The translations under genes were made by a program, and so were the position numbers. 46,540 nucleotides of DNA from Lachnospiraceae bacterium. GTDB lineage: Bacteria > Bacillota > Clostridia > Lachnospirales > Lachnospiraceae. Positions 1-8,196 of the stretch are shown one piece after another. The stretch spans positions 1-46,540 of the forward strand of contig SVFG01000010.1 of the NCBI GenBank assembly GCA_015056975.1. Direction: 5' to 3'. Below the pieces are notes generated by a model. It had not been told where the DNA came from and ran no database searches. It saw only the letters and a program-made list of their open reading frames with translations. How positions within the stretch are numbered: the first letter of the stretch is position 1; each line of letters starts with the position of its first letter.

Positions 1-2
1 AT

Positions 3-125
3 ATTATATATGTTGATAGAAAAAATCAAATTGTAGTAGCCATAACTGCACATTTTAAGCCTATGGTTTTTGACAGAGTAGAATATATTGAAAAAAACAT
101 TGTTGAAGCATTAACAAAGAGTTAA
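3..125 (+). CDS. C-terminal end of a serine hydrolase (beta-lactamase family), cut by window edge
   Basis: The frame is open from base 3 to a TAA at 123-125 and gives 40 residues with no start inside the window. The piece begins IIYVDRKNQIVVAITAHF, which resembles the last strand and helix of class C beta-lactamase-like serine hydrolases, where a 'D..N.IVVV.T' strand precedes a C-terminal helix. The catalytic motifs would lie upstream, outside the window, so the assignment rests on this short tail. It is followed by a perfect hairpin terminator and converges on the minus-strand gene at 179-679. Confidence 0.5.
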   Translation: MIYVDRKNQIVVAITAHFKPMVFDRVEYIEKNIVEALTKS

Positions 126-141
126 ATGCTAACGTTTACGC

Positions 142-172
142 AAACGGGGCTGCTATTACAACAGCCCCGTTT
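142..172. terminator. Bidirectional intrinsic terminator
   Basis: AAACGGGGCTG at 142-152 and CAGCCCCGTTT at 162-172 are perfect 11-base inverted repeats around a 9-base loop. The hairpin lies between two convergent genes. Its A-rich left and T-rich right ends allow termination in both directions. Confidence 0.85.
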
Positions 173-178
173 GAATGT

Positions 179-679
179 TTATTCTGCTTCAATCTCCTGA
201 GATTCCGGTGCGGCCTTATCCAACGAGCTTTTGATTGCCTCTAAAAGTACTAAAGAGGTGTATTTGCTATCCGCTGTGTAGGTGACCTCTTCCAATGACT
301 GAGTTTCATAGACCTGGGAGCAGATGGATTCCAAGGTGGGCTGTAACAGAGGATACATGGTGGTTACGGCATCGTTTAGATTGACCATGCGGATGGAGGT
401 GATGCTGTCCTTATCCACGATAACCTCTACATCAACACTCTCACCGCCAAGCACCAGCTCTGTGGTATAAATTCCGGGTATGTATAGGGCATCAGAGGAT
501 GTGGTAACGCTGTCTGCAGCGGGAGTCTCGGTGGGAGTATCCTGCGTGGAAGCATCATCACCCTTTGAGGTAAACATCATAACAAGCATTACGACCAACA
601 CAATGCCAAGCGCGGCAAAGATGCCTGTATAAATCAATTCCTTCATGCGAAGTACAACAATTTTGGTTTTGGCGCTCAT
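179..679 (-). CDS. Membrane-anchored protein with FMN_bind-like domain
   Basis: This 166-residue protein has a short cytoplasmic N-terminus, one transmembrane helix (about residues 14-36), a Thr/Ser/Ala/Asp-rich linker (38-63) and an extracytoplasmic domain (65-155). The domain pattern, with YIPGIYT near its start and a closing 'DSKYTSLVLLEAI', resembles the FMN_bind fold seen in RnfG/NqrC, where a closing S(G)AT.TS motif carries the flavin-linked Thr. The motif here is altered (ADSKYTS), so flavin attachment is doubtful. AAGGAG lies just upstream of the ATG. It is divergent from dapF. The fold assignment is inference from pattern; the function is unknown. Confidence 0.6.
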   Translation of the reverse strand: MSAKTKIVVLRMKELIYTGIFAALGIVLVVMLVMMFTSKGDDASTQDTPTETPAADSVTTSSDALYIPGIYTTELVLGGESVDVEVIVDKDSITSIRMVNLNDAVTTMYPLLQPTLESICSQVYETQSLEEVTYTADSKYTSLVLLEAIKSSLDKAAPESQEIEAE

Positions 680-790
680 CTTAATTAATCTCCTTATGTT
701 TTTTTGTGGGACTGTTTACTTATTTCCAAGATATGCCGGGAGGTGCCCTGTTATGCGCAGGAAAATACAAAGGGCACGCGGCATTTTACA

Positions 791-819
791 TTGACAAGAT
801 TTTGGGTGATTGATATGAT
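791..819 (+). promoter_or_regulatory. Sigma-A promoter for dapF
   Basis: TTGACA at 791-796 and TATGAT at 814-819 are separated by exactly 17 bases, which is close to consensus. Transcription would start near 826, giving a leader of about 90 bases before the dapF start at 917. The leader holds a short helix, GGGACT (about 820-825) with AGTCCC, but I recognise no known riboswitch in it. Confidence 0.8.
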
Positions 820-916
820 GGGACTTGAGGCAGGATACGACAAAGAGAGTCCCGGCTAAGGGCGGAAACTTTCGTGTTATGTCTTGTCCAAAATATTTAC
901 AAATCGGAGAATGATT

Positions 917-1786
917 ATGAAATTTACAAAGATGCAGGGCTGTGGAAACGATTATGTTTATGTGAACGGCTTTACGGAGAAAATAGCTTTAGAGGACAAA
1001 CCTGAGATTGTAAGACGCTTAAGTGACCGCCATTTTGGAATCGGTGGTGATGGGGTGATTTTTATCAACCCCGCCAAGGAAGCGGATTTTGAGATGGAGA
1101 TGTACAATGCGGATGGCACCCGCTCTGAGATGTGCGGCAATGGTATCCGCTGTGTGGCAAAATTTGTATATGACAAGGGACTTACGGACAACACTGATAT
1201 CACTATTGTCAGCGCAGGCAAAATCAAGTATCTGCACCTGACTGTGGAGAAAAAGCCCGGACAGGACAGAGGAGAAGTTACCAAGGTACGTGTCAATATG
1301 GGAAGTCCTATTCTGGAGCCTGCACTTGTGCCCGTAAAGGCAGAAGGTGAGCAGGTAGTAAATGCTCCCATTGTAGTGGAGGATACCGAGTACCGTATGA
1401 CCTGTGTGTCTATGGGAAATCCCCATGCCATTATTTTTAAGTCAGGTGTAAAGGAAATGAATCTGGAGGCAATTGGTCCTAAGTTTGAAAATCATGACTG
1501 CTTCCCCAACAGAACCAACACGGAATTTGTGGAGGTGATTGACAAAAATACCGTATTTATGCGTGTCTGGGAGCGCGGTACGGGAGAGACCCTTGCCTGT
1601 GGTACCGGCTGCTGTGCAACAGCTGTGGCAGCAGTGCTGAACGGTTTGACCGAGGATACCGTTACCGTAAAGCTCTTGGGTGGTGAACTTCTCATTGAAT
1701 GGGACAGGGAGGAAAACCTTGTGTATATGACAGGTCCGGCAGTTACCGTGTTTGAGGGTGAAGTAGAGCTTAAAATCATAAAATAA
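917..1786 (+). CDS. dapF: Diaminopimelate epimerase
   Basis: DapF interconverts LL- and meso-diaminopimelate for lysine and peptidoglycan synthesis in the cytoplasm. The 289-residue product opens MKFTKMQGCGNDYVYV, the family signature. Both catalytic cysteines are visible: Cys73 in MCGNGIRC and Cys228 in ACGTGCCATA. Two other in-frame starts exist upstream (884 and 911). ATG 917 is preferred because GGAG at 906-909 sits 7 bases before it and the family begins at this residue. The length is normal for the family. It may be cotranscribed with the alarmone synthetase downstream. Confidence 0.96.
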   Translation: MKFTKMQGCGNDYVYVNGFTEKIALEDKPEIVRRLSDRHFGIGGDGVIFINPAKEADFEMEMYNADGTRSEMCGNGIRCVAKFVYDKGLTDNTDITIVSAGKIKYLHLTVEKKPGQDRGEVTKVRVNMGSPILEPALVPVKAEGEQVVNAPIVVEDTEYRMTCVSMGNPHAIIFKSGVKEMNLEAIGPKFENHDCFPNRTNTEFVEVIDKNTVFMRVWERGTGETLACGTGCCATAVAAVLNGLTEDTVTVKLLGGELLIEWDREENLVYMTGPAVTVFEGEVELKIIK

Positions 1787-1899
1787 TGTTTATAAAATTA
1801 TCATCAGCATTTTAGAAACTGCTCATATGACGTTCACAATTGTCTGCTATCCTTTCTTTCAGGCAGGGAAACTGCCGGAAACGGGGCAAAGGGTTACAT

Positions 1900-2505
1900 A
1901 TGACAAATGAACAATATTATGAATTAATCAGACCTTATGAGGATGTCAGCCGTATTATGCTGACCAAACTGGAGATACTAAATCACAGTATTTACAACAG
2001 TAAGGATACGGGGAAACCGATTCACCATATCCAGAACCGTATCAAGAAGAAAAAGAGCATTGAAGGGAAGCTAGACAGACTTTCTTTGTCGGACAGCGTG
2101 ATAAATGCCAAGGAACGCCTTATGGATATCGCGGGCATCCGCGTGATTTGTTATTTCCCGGAAGAAATCTATGATCTGGTAAAGTGCTTAAAGCAGCAAA
2201 GCGATTTGATTGTCATTAAGGAAAAAGACTATATTCAAAATCCAAAGAAGAGCGGGTATAGGAGCTTTCACATCGTGTTTGGCGTGCCCATTCATTGTCT
2301 GGATGCCATGGAATACTATCCTGTGGAGATTCAGTTTCGTACCATGGCAATGGATTTCTGGGCGAGCATGGAGCATCGTATCTGCTACAAAAAGGAATAT
2401 GATGAGAAAGATACCGTCAGCAGGGAAATGCAGCAATATGCATTTGCTCTGGATTTGATGGAGAGCAGATTTCAAAATCAGCTTGCAAGAGTGACTGATA
2501 GTTAG
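1900..2505 (+). CDS. relQ: Small alarmone synthetase (RelQ/YjbM-type GTP pyrophosphokinase)
   Basis: The product should transfer pyrophosphate from ATP to GDP or GTP, making (p)ppGpp for the stringent response. The 201-residue protein has only the RelA/SpoT synthetase domain, with no HD hydrolase and no TGS or ACT region. This matches small alarmone synthetases of about 210 residues. Family motifs seen are KKSGYRSFH (Tyr120, which stacks on the acceptor guanine in the family) and EIQFRTMAMDFWASMEH (from residue 143). An in-frame TTG at 1840 would add 20 residues that do not look like the family, so ATG 1900, with AAAGGG before it, is preferred. The RelQ versus RelP choice is tentative. Confidence 0.9.
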   Translation: MTNEQYYELIRPYEDVSRIMLTKLEILNHSIYNSKDTGKPIHHIQNRIKKKKSIEGKLDRLSLSDSVINAKERLMDIAGIRVICYFPEEIYDLVKCLKQQSDLIVIKEKDYIQNPKKSGYRSFHIVFGVPIHCLDAMEYYPVEIQFRTMAMDFWASMEHRICYKKEYDEKDTVSREMQQYAFALDLMESRFQNQLARVTDS

Positions 2506-2525
2506 CTGCAGTCAGAGCTAGGTAT

Positions 2526-3740
2526 ATGAGGGTAAGTGGAAAAACTATGTACAACAAAAATATCGAGACAATGGTGTCCTATTTCAGGGAAGGCTGTAAG
2601 GACACCTTCATGATGGGACTGGAGCTGGAGCATTTTGTGGTGGATTCACAAAATGCTTTGTTGCCGTACAGCGGTGAAAGAGGCGTGGAAACCCTGCTTG
2701 GCAGTCTCTCCTCAAAATATGAGGAGGAGTATCGCATGCAGGGACGTCTGATCGGTTTATGGCGTAAGGATTGCTCCATCACAATAGAACCGGCTGGACA
2801 GCTGGAGGTCAGTATTTCTCCCCAGACAAAGGCCGAGCGGGTGCTGGAGATTTATGCTACTTTTCGCAAGGAAGTGGACGAACTACTGACGGCATGGGAC
2901 TGTCATCTTGCGGAATGCGGATATCTTCCGAAAGGAAAAGCCGTTTCGCAGGAATTGATTCCCAAGAAGCGTTATCAATACATGGATGCTTATTTTGCAA
3001 AAATCGGGGACTGGGGCAGACGGATGATGCGTGGAACGGCAGCCACCCAGGTTTCTATTGATTATACGGACGAAGAGGATTTTGTGCGAAAATATGAGGC
3101 GGCATATAAGCTGATGCCCATACTTTCATGGATTACAGACAATGTACCTGTTTTTGAGGATACTCCCAATGAACAGGCCTTGATACGTACAAAAATCTGG
3201 CAGGGCGTGGATGGCGCCAGAACCAATGTGTATGACTTTTTGCAGGGCAGACCCTTGAGCTTTCAGACTTATGCAGAGTTTGCTTACAATACGTCCCTTA
3301 TCGTTGTGCGTGAGGCAGGAGAGGATAAGCCGACTGAAAAGACGGCAGCGCAGTACTACGCTGAACGCCCCATTGGCAGGGAGGAGACAGAGCAGATTTT
3401 GTCCATGGTATTCCCCTGTGTCAGGTTAAAGAAGGTGCTGGAGCTTAGAGGTGCAGACAGTATGCCCATAGAAGAAGCGCTGGGTTATGCAGTTTTGGTA
3501 AAATGTATTTTGGAAAAGCCTGGGCGTGCAGAAAACTGGCTTGAGAGTGTGGGCATCCGGACCATAGAGCAGGCGGATGCGTTGACGAGTATATTGCTTG
3601 AAAAGGGTGAAAAAGCCGACTTTAACGGACAAAGCATAAAAGAACTTACGGACAGTCTGTTCGCCTTTGCAGAGTTGTTTTGTGAAGAGAAAGACAAGAA
3701 ATACCTGCAATTATTGCAGAAGCGGAAGGATAAAATATGA
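2526..3740 (+). CDS. gshA: Glutamate-cysteine ligase (GCS2 type)
   Basis: The predicted reaction is ATP-dependent joining of glutamate and cysteine into gamma-glutamylcysteine, the first step of glutathione-type thiol synthesis. The 404-residue protein shows MMGLELEHFVVD near residue 35, the glutamate/metal-binding E-x-E strand. SITIEPAGQLEVSISP follows near residue 85, then a basic patch RMMRGTAATQVSIDYTD near 165, all in the order typical of plant/EgtA-like GCS2 enzymes. ATG 2526 follows AGGT closely; ATG 2547 (MYNKNIET) is an equally possible start. The next gene is an ATP-grasp ligase 42 bases downstream. It is a stand-alone protein, unlike the GshAB fusions common in Firmicutes. Confidence 0.88.
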   Translation: MRVSGKTMYNKNIETMVSYFREGCKDTFMMGLELEHFVVDSQNALLPYSGERGVETLLGSLSSKYEEEYRMQGRLIGLWRKDCSITIEPAGQLEVSISPQTKAERVLEIYATFRKEVDELLTAWDCHLAECGYLPKGKAVSQELIPKKRYQYMDAYFAKIGDWGRRMMRGTAATQVSIDYTDEEDFVRKYEAAYKLMPILSWITDNVPVFEDTPNEQALIRTKIWQGVDGARTNVYDFLQGRPLSFQTYAEFAYNTSLIVVREAGEDKPTEKTAAQYYAERPIGREETEQILSMVFPCVRLKKVLELRGADSMPIEEALGYAVLVKCILEKPGRAENWLESVGIRTIEQADALTSILLEKGEKADFNGQSIKELTDSLFAFAELFCEEKDKKYLQLLQKRKDKI

Positions 3741-3782
3741 CAACTATGTCAGCTGCGAGGCGGAAGTGGAGGAAATAAGCGC

Positions 3783-5120
3783 ATGACTATGAAGGAGATA
3801 AATGAGTATTACAAGAGCCTGATTGAGGCCCATATGGAGGAGAATGCCCTGACGGCAAAGGACTCTCTTGATTATTTGAACAATTCTACTGCAAAGTATA
3901 AAGGCAAGCCTATTTATTCCCTGTATATGCCGCAGGCATTTCCAAAGGAGGTGGCGGAGTATCTGAAGACTTCCGTGGAGACCATGTACGGTATTCTGAT
4001 TAAGATAATGAAAGAGTATTTAAGCAAGGCCGACTACCGCGAATTATTCGGCTTCCCGAAGGAGCTGGAGGAACTGATTCTGCGTACTCCTAAGTATGAA
4101 ACCCTTCTGCCCATCTGTCGTCTGGATATTTTTTATGATGAAGAGAATGGGGGCTTTAAGTTCTGTGAGTTTAATGCGGACGGTTGCAGCTCCATGAATG
4201 AGGACAGAGAGATGAATATCGCTCTGAAGCTGACAAAAGCGTATCTGGACATGGAGAGAGAATACGAGATACATTCCTTTGAACTCTTTGATTCCTGGGC
4301 GAATGCTTTTCTGGAGATTTATCAAAGCGGCGGCTACGAAAAGGAACTGCCCAATGTGGCAGTGGTGGACTTTTTGGAGCTTGGCTGTTCCATGGAGGAA
4401 TTTGAACAGTTTGCAAAAAGCTTTAGGAAGCTTGGTATGCAGGCACAGGTGTGTGAAATCAGGGATTTGACCTTTGACGGTGAGCATCTGTATGCTTCGG
4501 ACGGTATGGTGATTGACGCTATTTACCGAAGGGCAGTGACCTCGGATATCTTTAAGCATAAGCAGGAGATTCCGGCGTTTATGGATGCTGTGAAAGCCGG
4601 AAAGGTATGCCTTATCGGAGACTTCTGTACCCAGATTGTTCACGATAAGACTTTATTTTATCTGTTAAACAAGGAGCGCACCTATTCCTTCCTTACACAG
4701 GATGAGATTGCTTTTTTACAGGAGCATATCCCTTATACCACAGAGCTTATGGATAAGCAAATTGCCGACAGTGATATTCTCGGCAATAAGAACGGTTGGA
4801 TTATCAAGCCCAAGGATTCCTACGGAGCCAAAGGGGTATATGCAGGGGTGAATTTTTCACAAAGTGAGTGGGAAGGGCTTGTGAATACCCACAAGAATGC
4901 TGATTATATTATGCAGGAGTTTGTCATGCCCTATCGCTCATGGAACATTGATTTCAGAAAGAAAACGCCTGCTTTCCGCAAATACAGCAGCCTGACCGGA
5001 ATGTACGTCTACAATGGTAAATTTGCAGGCTTTTATTCCAGACAGGCTGACCATGAAATTATATCCAGTGAATATGATGAAAATGATGTACCCAGCGTTT
5101 GGGTGGAAAAGAAGGCTTAG
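3783..5120 (+). CDS. ATP-grasp ligase, glutathionylspermidine-synthase-like
   Basis: This 445-residue ATP-grasp-like ligase probably extends the product of the gshA just upstream. Visible features are FCEFNADGCSSMNEDREMN (acidic metal/substrate strand, about residue 124), LIGDFCTQIVHDKTLFYLL (about 280), WIIKPKDSYGAKGVYAG (ATP-binding Lys and glycine-rich loop, about 339) and IMQEFVMPY. This motif order matches the atypical or permuted ATP-grasp of glutathionylspermidine synthetase-like proteins, not canonical GshB. GGAGG at 3768-3772 sits 10 bases before the start. The substrate is inferred only from context: gamma-Glu-Cys plus glycine or an amine. It ends 3 bases from the convergent egsA-like gene, with no terminator between them. 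Confidence 0.75.
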   Translation: MTMKEINEYYKSLIEAHMEENALTAKDSLDYLNNSTAKYKGKPIYSLYMPQAFPKEVAEYLKTSVETMYGILIKIMKEYLSKADYRELFGFPKELEELILRTPKYETLLPICRLDIFYDEENGGFKFCEFNADGCSSMNEDREMNIALKLTKAYLDMEREYEIHSFELFDSWANAFLEIYQSGGYEKELPNVAVVDFLELGCSMEEFEQFAKSFRKLGMQAQVCEIRDLTFDGEHLYASDGMVIDAIYRRAVTSDIFKHKQEIPAFMDAVKAGKVCLIGDFCTQIVHDKTLFYLLNKERTYSFLTQDEIAFLQEHIPYTTELMDKQIADSDILGNKNGWIIKPKDSYGAKGVYAGVNFSQSEWEGLVNTHKNADYIMQEFVMPYRSWNIDFRKKTPAFRKYSSLTGMYVYNGKFAGFYSRQADHEIISSEYDENDVPSVWVEKKA

Positions 5121-5123
5121 TGC

Positions 5124-6191
5124 CTACAGGTGAAAAATCCGTTTCAGGGTTTGATCCGTGGTCAAAAGCTCCTTTGCCAACGCACGGTATTTCTCCTCAT
5201 GCAGATAGGTATGACGGTAGGGCTTGATGGCCGGTGCCATATCAATTGCAGCTAAATAATCTTCCACGTTTAAATTCAGGGTTTCCACATAATCAAAGAA
5301 GCCGGTGTCAGTAAAGATGGTGTGGACACGCTTGTAGCGGTGATCATGCACCAGACTCATAAGGTATGTGGCAATACCCACCTGTACGCCGTGAAGTTGA
5401 GGATTCGGCAGCATTTTATCCAGAGCGTGGGAGATTAAGTGCTCACTGCCGCTGGTGGGAGCACTGCTTCCTGCAATTTCATTGGCAATACCGCTCATAG
5501 CCAGGGAGTCAAGCAGTTCCTTAACAAACAATTCATCATGAATACTTTCGAAGGGTGTGCGCACAAAGCTGTTCACAGCCTTTTTTGCTATCATGAGGGC
5601 GAAGTCATTTACCACGGTCACACCGTGCTCCGCCTCAAAAATCCAATCGTAGAGAGCGGTGATTTTGGACACCATATCACCGATGCCGGAGTAGAGGAAT
5701 CGCTCCGGAGCTGTTTTGATGACGGAAGTATCCACAATGATTCCGTAGGCAATCCGTGCAGGCAGGGAGTGGCGTCTGCCCTCCACAATCAGGGAAGCAC
5801 TGGCACTGGAAAAACCGTCACTTGAGGAGGAAGTTGGTACACTGATAAAAGGCAGTTTTTGAAGAAAGCCCACATATTTAGCCGCATCAATGACCTTGCC
5901 GCCGCCGATACCGATAACTGCCTGTGTTTTGCTTGGCAGATGAAAGGCGAGGGCTGTGATGTCCTCAAGGCACACGGAATCCATCTCACGGTATTCCAAT
6001 ACCTCTACTCCTGCGCATTTTAGAGAATCCATCACCTTGTATCCGAACATGTCAATCAGTCCGTTTCCAAAATAAATGACGACCTTTTCCAAATGATTCT
6101 CTTTCAAATAGGTGCCGATATTGTCGAGGGCACCCGGTCCCACCTTTAAGAAGGTGGGAATTGCAATGTAGCTGTTTACGGTTGAACTCAT
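5124..6191 (-). CDS. egsA: Glycerol-1-phosphate dehydrogenase family (EgsA/AraM-like)
   Basis: Family members reduce dihydroxyacetone phosphate to sn-glycerol-1-phosphate with NAD(P)H. That product makes archaeal ether lipids, and in some Bacilli heptaprenylglyceryl phosphate. The 355-residue protein has the nucleotide loop GIGGGKVIDAAKY (GGGK at 96-99), FISVPTSSSSDGFSS at about 115-129, and metal-binding candidates Asp172 (SGIGDMVSK), His251 (SGSEHLISH) and His267 (LHGVQVG). Length and motif order fit the family. GGGGAGG precedes the ATG. It is a monocistronic gene with its own promoter. It could instead be another iron- or zinc-alcohol dehydrogenase-like polyol enzyme; the substrate is not decided by sequence. 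Confidence 0.82.
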   Translation of the reverse strand: MSSTVNSYIAIPTFLKVGPGALDNIGTYLKENHLEKVVIYFGNGLIDMFGYKVMDSLKCAGVEVLEYREMDSVCLEDITALAFHLPSKTQAVIGIGGGKVIDAAKYVGFLQKLPFISVPTSSSSDGFSSASASLIVEGRRHSLPARIAYGIIVDTSVIKTAPERFLYSGIGDMVSKITALYDWIFEAEHGVTVVNDFALMIAKKAVNSFVRTPFESIHDELFVKELLDSLAMSGIANEIAGSSAPTSGSEHLISHALDKMLPNPQLHGVQVGIATYLMSLVHDHRYKRVHTIFTDTGFFDYVETLNLNVEDYLAAIDMAPAIKPYRHTYLHEEKYRALAKELLTTDQTLKRIFHL

Positions 6192-6229
6192 AGTATTCCT
6201 CCCCGAATTAGTTGCATATTGTTATTTGA

Positions 6230-6258
6230 ATTATATCAAAATTTTCTCAAATACACAA
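6230..6258 (-). promoter_or_regulatory. Promoter for the egsA-like gene
   Basis: Read on the minus strand, TTGTGT (6258-6253) and TATAAT (6235-6230) are 17 bases apart. The start codon lies about 40 bases further on, at 6191. Confidence 0.65.
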
Positions 6259-6296
6259 ATGAAAGAAAAGCGCAGGCAGAATTCTCAACAAAAGTT

Positions 6297-6314
6297 GAAC
6301 TTGGGTTGAAGTTC
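6297..6314. promoter_or_regulatory. Inverted repeat, possible operator
   Basis: GAACTT at 6297-6302 and AAGTTC at 6309-6314 form a perfect 6-base inverted repeat around GGGTTG. It lies in the divergent gap between the egsA-like gene and the CmpB-type gene. No regulator can be named. Confidence 0.35.
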
Positions 6315-6354
6315 AGTTGCTTTTTAGATTTTACCTTGTATCATGGGAGTGATT

Positions 6355-7014
6355 ATGATGACAAAGGATAATACTGTATTTGCAAAGGGATGTGGATTTT
6401 ATAAAATTGTATGGCTGTTTATGATTGGAGCATTTTGCGGAGATATCATAGAGACCGTATTCTGCCGCTTCAGCATGGGAAGGTGGATGAGCAGGAGCAG
6501 TGTGGTGTGGGGACACTTCAGCATTGTATGGGGAGGTGCCATTGCACTGGCAAGTGTACTGCTTTATAAATACAAAAACCGTTCTGCCGGCTTTTTGTTC
6601 CTGTGCGGCTGTGGAATCGGAGGCGTGTTTGAATATGTAGCCAGTGTGTTTACGCAGGTTGTGTTTGGAACCGTTTTTTGGGATTACAGCAAAATTCCCC
6701 TCAACATTAACGGCAGGGTAAACGTATTGTTCTGTGCCTTTTGGGGAATTGCCTGTGTGGTCTGGTTTAAGGTTCTGTATCCGCTCATATCAGGCAAAAT
6801 TGAGCGCATACCCATTAAAACAGGGAAAATATTGACATGGGGAATGCTTGTTTTTATGAGCCTGAATATGGTAGTTTCTTCCATGGCATTGATTCGTAAT
6901 GAACAGCGTAAGCAGGGCGAGCCGGCCGTATACAGATGGCAGGAGGTTATGGATAAGCGGTTTGATGACAACAGACTAAAACAGATTTATCCAAGCGCAA
7001 TAAAGGTGATATAA
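6355..7014 (+). CDS. CmpB-type putative ABC transporter permease (multipass membrane protein)
   Basis: This protein of about 219 residues has four or more hydrophobic segments: near residues 10-30, 45-65, 75-105, 125-145 and 160-180. The stretch FWDYSKIPLNINGRVN, followed by FWGIACVVWFKVLYPL, matches the signature of the 'putative ABC transporter permease' family (ABC_trans_CmpB), which is common in Clostridia and has no proven function. GGGAG at 6345-6349 lies 5 bases before ATG 6355 and 8 before ATG 6358, so either may be used. The upstream in-frame ATG at 6343 overlaps that site. DegV follows after 34 bases, probably in one transcript. Confidence 0.8.
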   Translation: MMTKDNTVFAKGCGFYKIVWLFMIGAFCGDIIETVFCRFSMGRWMSRSSVVWGHFSIVWGGAIALASVLLYKYKNRSAGFLFLCGCGIGGVFEYVASVFTQVVFGTVFWDYSKIPLNINGRVNVLFCAFWGIACVVWFKVLYPLISGKIERIPIKTGKILTWGMLVFMSLNMVVSSMALIRNEQRKQGEPAVYRWQEVMDKRFDDNRLKQIYPSAIKVI

Positions 7015-7048
7015 AAATATAGATTACGGTTAACGGAGGGAGAGGACT

Positions 7049-7897
7049 ATGATTCAAATTATTTCGGACAGTACCTGTGATTTGTCAAAGGAGCTTTTAG
7101 AGCAATATCATATTGAGATATTGCCGCTACATGTACATCTTGGGGAAGAGGAGTATGAGGATGGGGTAAACATTACCCCGGATGAACTATATCGCTGGTC
7201 AGATGCAAATAAATCTACACCCAAAACAGCGGCTGCATCTCTTGAAACCACGATGGAATTATTCAAGGGGTATGCAGATGCAGGTAAAGAGATTATCAGC
7301 TTTTGCGTGTCTGAGGATATGTCCACAACCGGTAATGTGATGCGTCTTGCCGCAAGTGAACTCGGTTTGGAAGAGAAGGTGCATGTGGTGAATTCGGCTA
7401 ATCTTTCCACAGGTGTAGGCCTTCTGGTATTGGAGGCGGCGCAGATGGCGCAGGAAGGGAAAAGTGCTTCGGAAATTGTGGAAAGAATGGAACAGCTAAA
7501 GCCTAAGGTGCGGGCAAGCTTTGTGGTGGATACCCTTACCTACCTTCACAGAGGCGGCCGTTGCAGCAGCGTAGCAGCTCTGGCGGGTGGAGTGTTAAAG
7601 CTGCATCCCAGAATTGCGGTAGAGAACGGCAAGATGGATGCAGGTAAGAAGTACAGAGGAAAGATGCAATCCGTCATCATGTCCTATGTAAAGGACATGG
7701 AGGATAATCTGAAAAACGCAGTACCCAAGAGAGTGTTTATTACCCATTCGGGATGTGATGATGCAATTGTAGATATGGTGAAGGAATACCTTCAGGACTT
7801 GGCAGTATTTGAAGAAATCTGCGTTACCAGGGCGGGCAGTGTGATTTCCAGCCATTGCGGACCGGGAACGCTGGGCGTGTTGTTTATAGCAAATTAA
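7049..7897 (+). CDS. DegV family fatty-acid-binding protein
   Basis: DegV/FakB proteins hold a single fatty acid, and in FakB they present it to the kinase FakA for phosphorylation. The 282-residue protein has the family landmarks in order: IISDSTCDLS at the N-terminus, ANLSTGVGLLVLEA near residue 118, VDTLTYLHRGGRCSS near 157 and HCGPGTLGVLF at the end. The length is typical. GGAGGGAGAGG precedes ATG 7049. No fakA is in the window, so a role in exogenous fatty-acid use is inferred from the family. It is followed by an intrinsic terminator at 7896-7918. Confidence 0.93.
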   Translation: MIQIISDSTCDLSKELLEQYHIEILPLHVHLGEEEYEDGVNITPDELYRWSDANKSTPKTAAASLETTMELFKGYADAGKEIISFCVSEDMSTTGNVMRLAASELGLEEKVHVVNSANLSTGVGLLVLEAAQMAQEGKSASEIVERMEQLKPKVRASFVVDTLTYLHRGGRCSSVAALAGGVLKLHPRIAVENGKMDAGKKYRGKMQSVIMSYVKDMEDNLKNAVPKRVFITHSGCDDAIVDMVKEYLQDLAVFEEICVTRAGSVISSHCGPGTLGVLFIAN

Positions 7898-7918
7898 GGG
7901 CGAGCAATCGCCCTTTTT
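7896..7918 (+). terminator. Intrinsic terminator after degV
   Basis: AAGGGCGA (7896-7903), loop GCAA, then TCGCCCTT (7908-7915) run into TTTTT. The hairpin overlaps the stop codon of the DegV gene. Confidence 0.88.
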
Positions 7919-7920
7919 CT

Positions 7921-8113
7921 GTGCGTGAAAGAACTGTGGCGGGGCAGGGGGTATCTGCTATAAGCAGCGCATTCTGAGCACGCCGGTCCTTAGCGAGGTA
8001 ATTGCGTCGTAAGATGCAATTAAGCGAGCTTAGTACCGTTGCGATGCGAAGCATAGCGGAAGCGTGCCTGCGATAGCAGATGCCCCCTGCCCTGCCACAG
8101 TTCTTTCACACAC
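7921..8113 (+). repeat. Long intergenic hairpin element, family 1, copy A
   Basis: The arms at 7921-7961 and 8073-8113 are complementary over 41 bases, with 38 identical after reverse complementing. Two of the three differences keep G-U pairing on the plus strand. Inside are box 1 (7962-7990, containing CGCATTCTGAGCACGCCGG) and box 2 (8053-8072, ATAGCGGAAGCGTGCCTGCG). GCAG/CTGC and GCACGC/GCGTGC pair between the boxes and leave CGCATTCTGA as a conserved internal loop. Between the boxes is a variable part with a hairpin TAATTGC/GCAATTA at 7999-8022. The same boxes recur at 31603-31855 in opposite orientation. No ORF is supported in this gap. Confidence 0.9.
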
Positions 8114-8133
8114 AACAAAGTGCAAAAATGTAA

Positions 8134-8162
8134 TTGTAAGTGTGAATAAAAATAGTTATAAT
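8134..8162 (+). promoter_or_regulatory. Promoter for gatCAB
   Basis: TTGTAA (8134-8139), a 17-base spacer and a perfect TATAAT (8157-8162) lie about 35 bases upstream of gatC. The promoter sits immediately downstream of the long hairpin element. Confidence 0.78.
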
Positions 8163-8196
8163 TTATAGTGGTTAATAAAAAACAGGAGGATGCAGT

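Noticed and set aside
820..905. The dapF leader as a riboswitch (for example a lysine-responsive one).
   Set aside because: The leader is only about 90 bases and shows one short helix. None of the lysine riboswitch landmarks are visible, and there is no terminator or anti-SD structure.
958..1431. Long open frames antisense to dapF and to many other genes (also within gshA, glnS and addA).
   Set aside because: They lack ribosome binding sites, have biased Ser/Pro/Cys-rich translations and lie entirely opposite confident genes.
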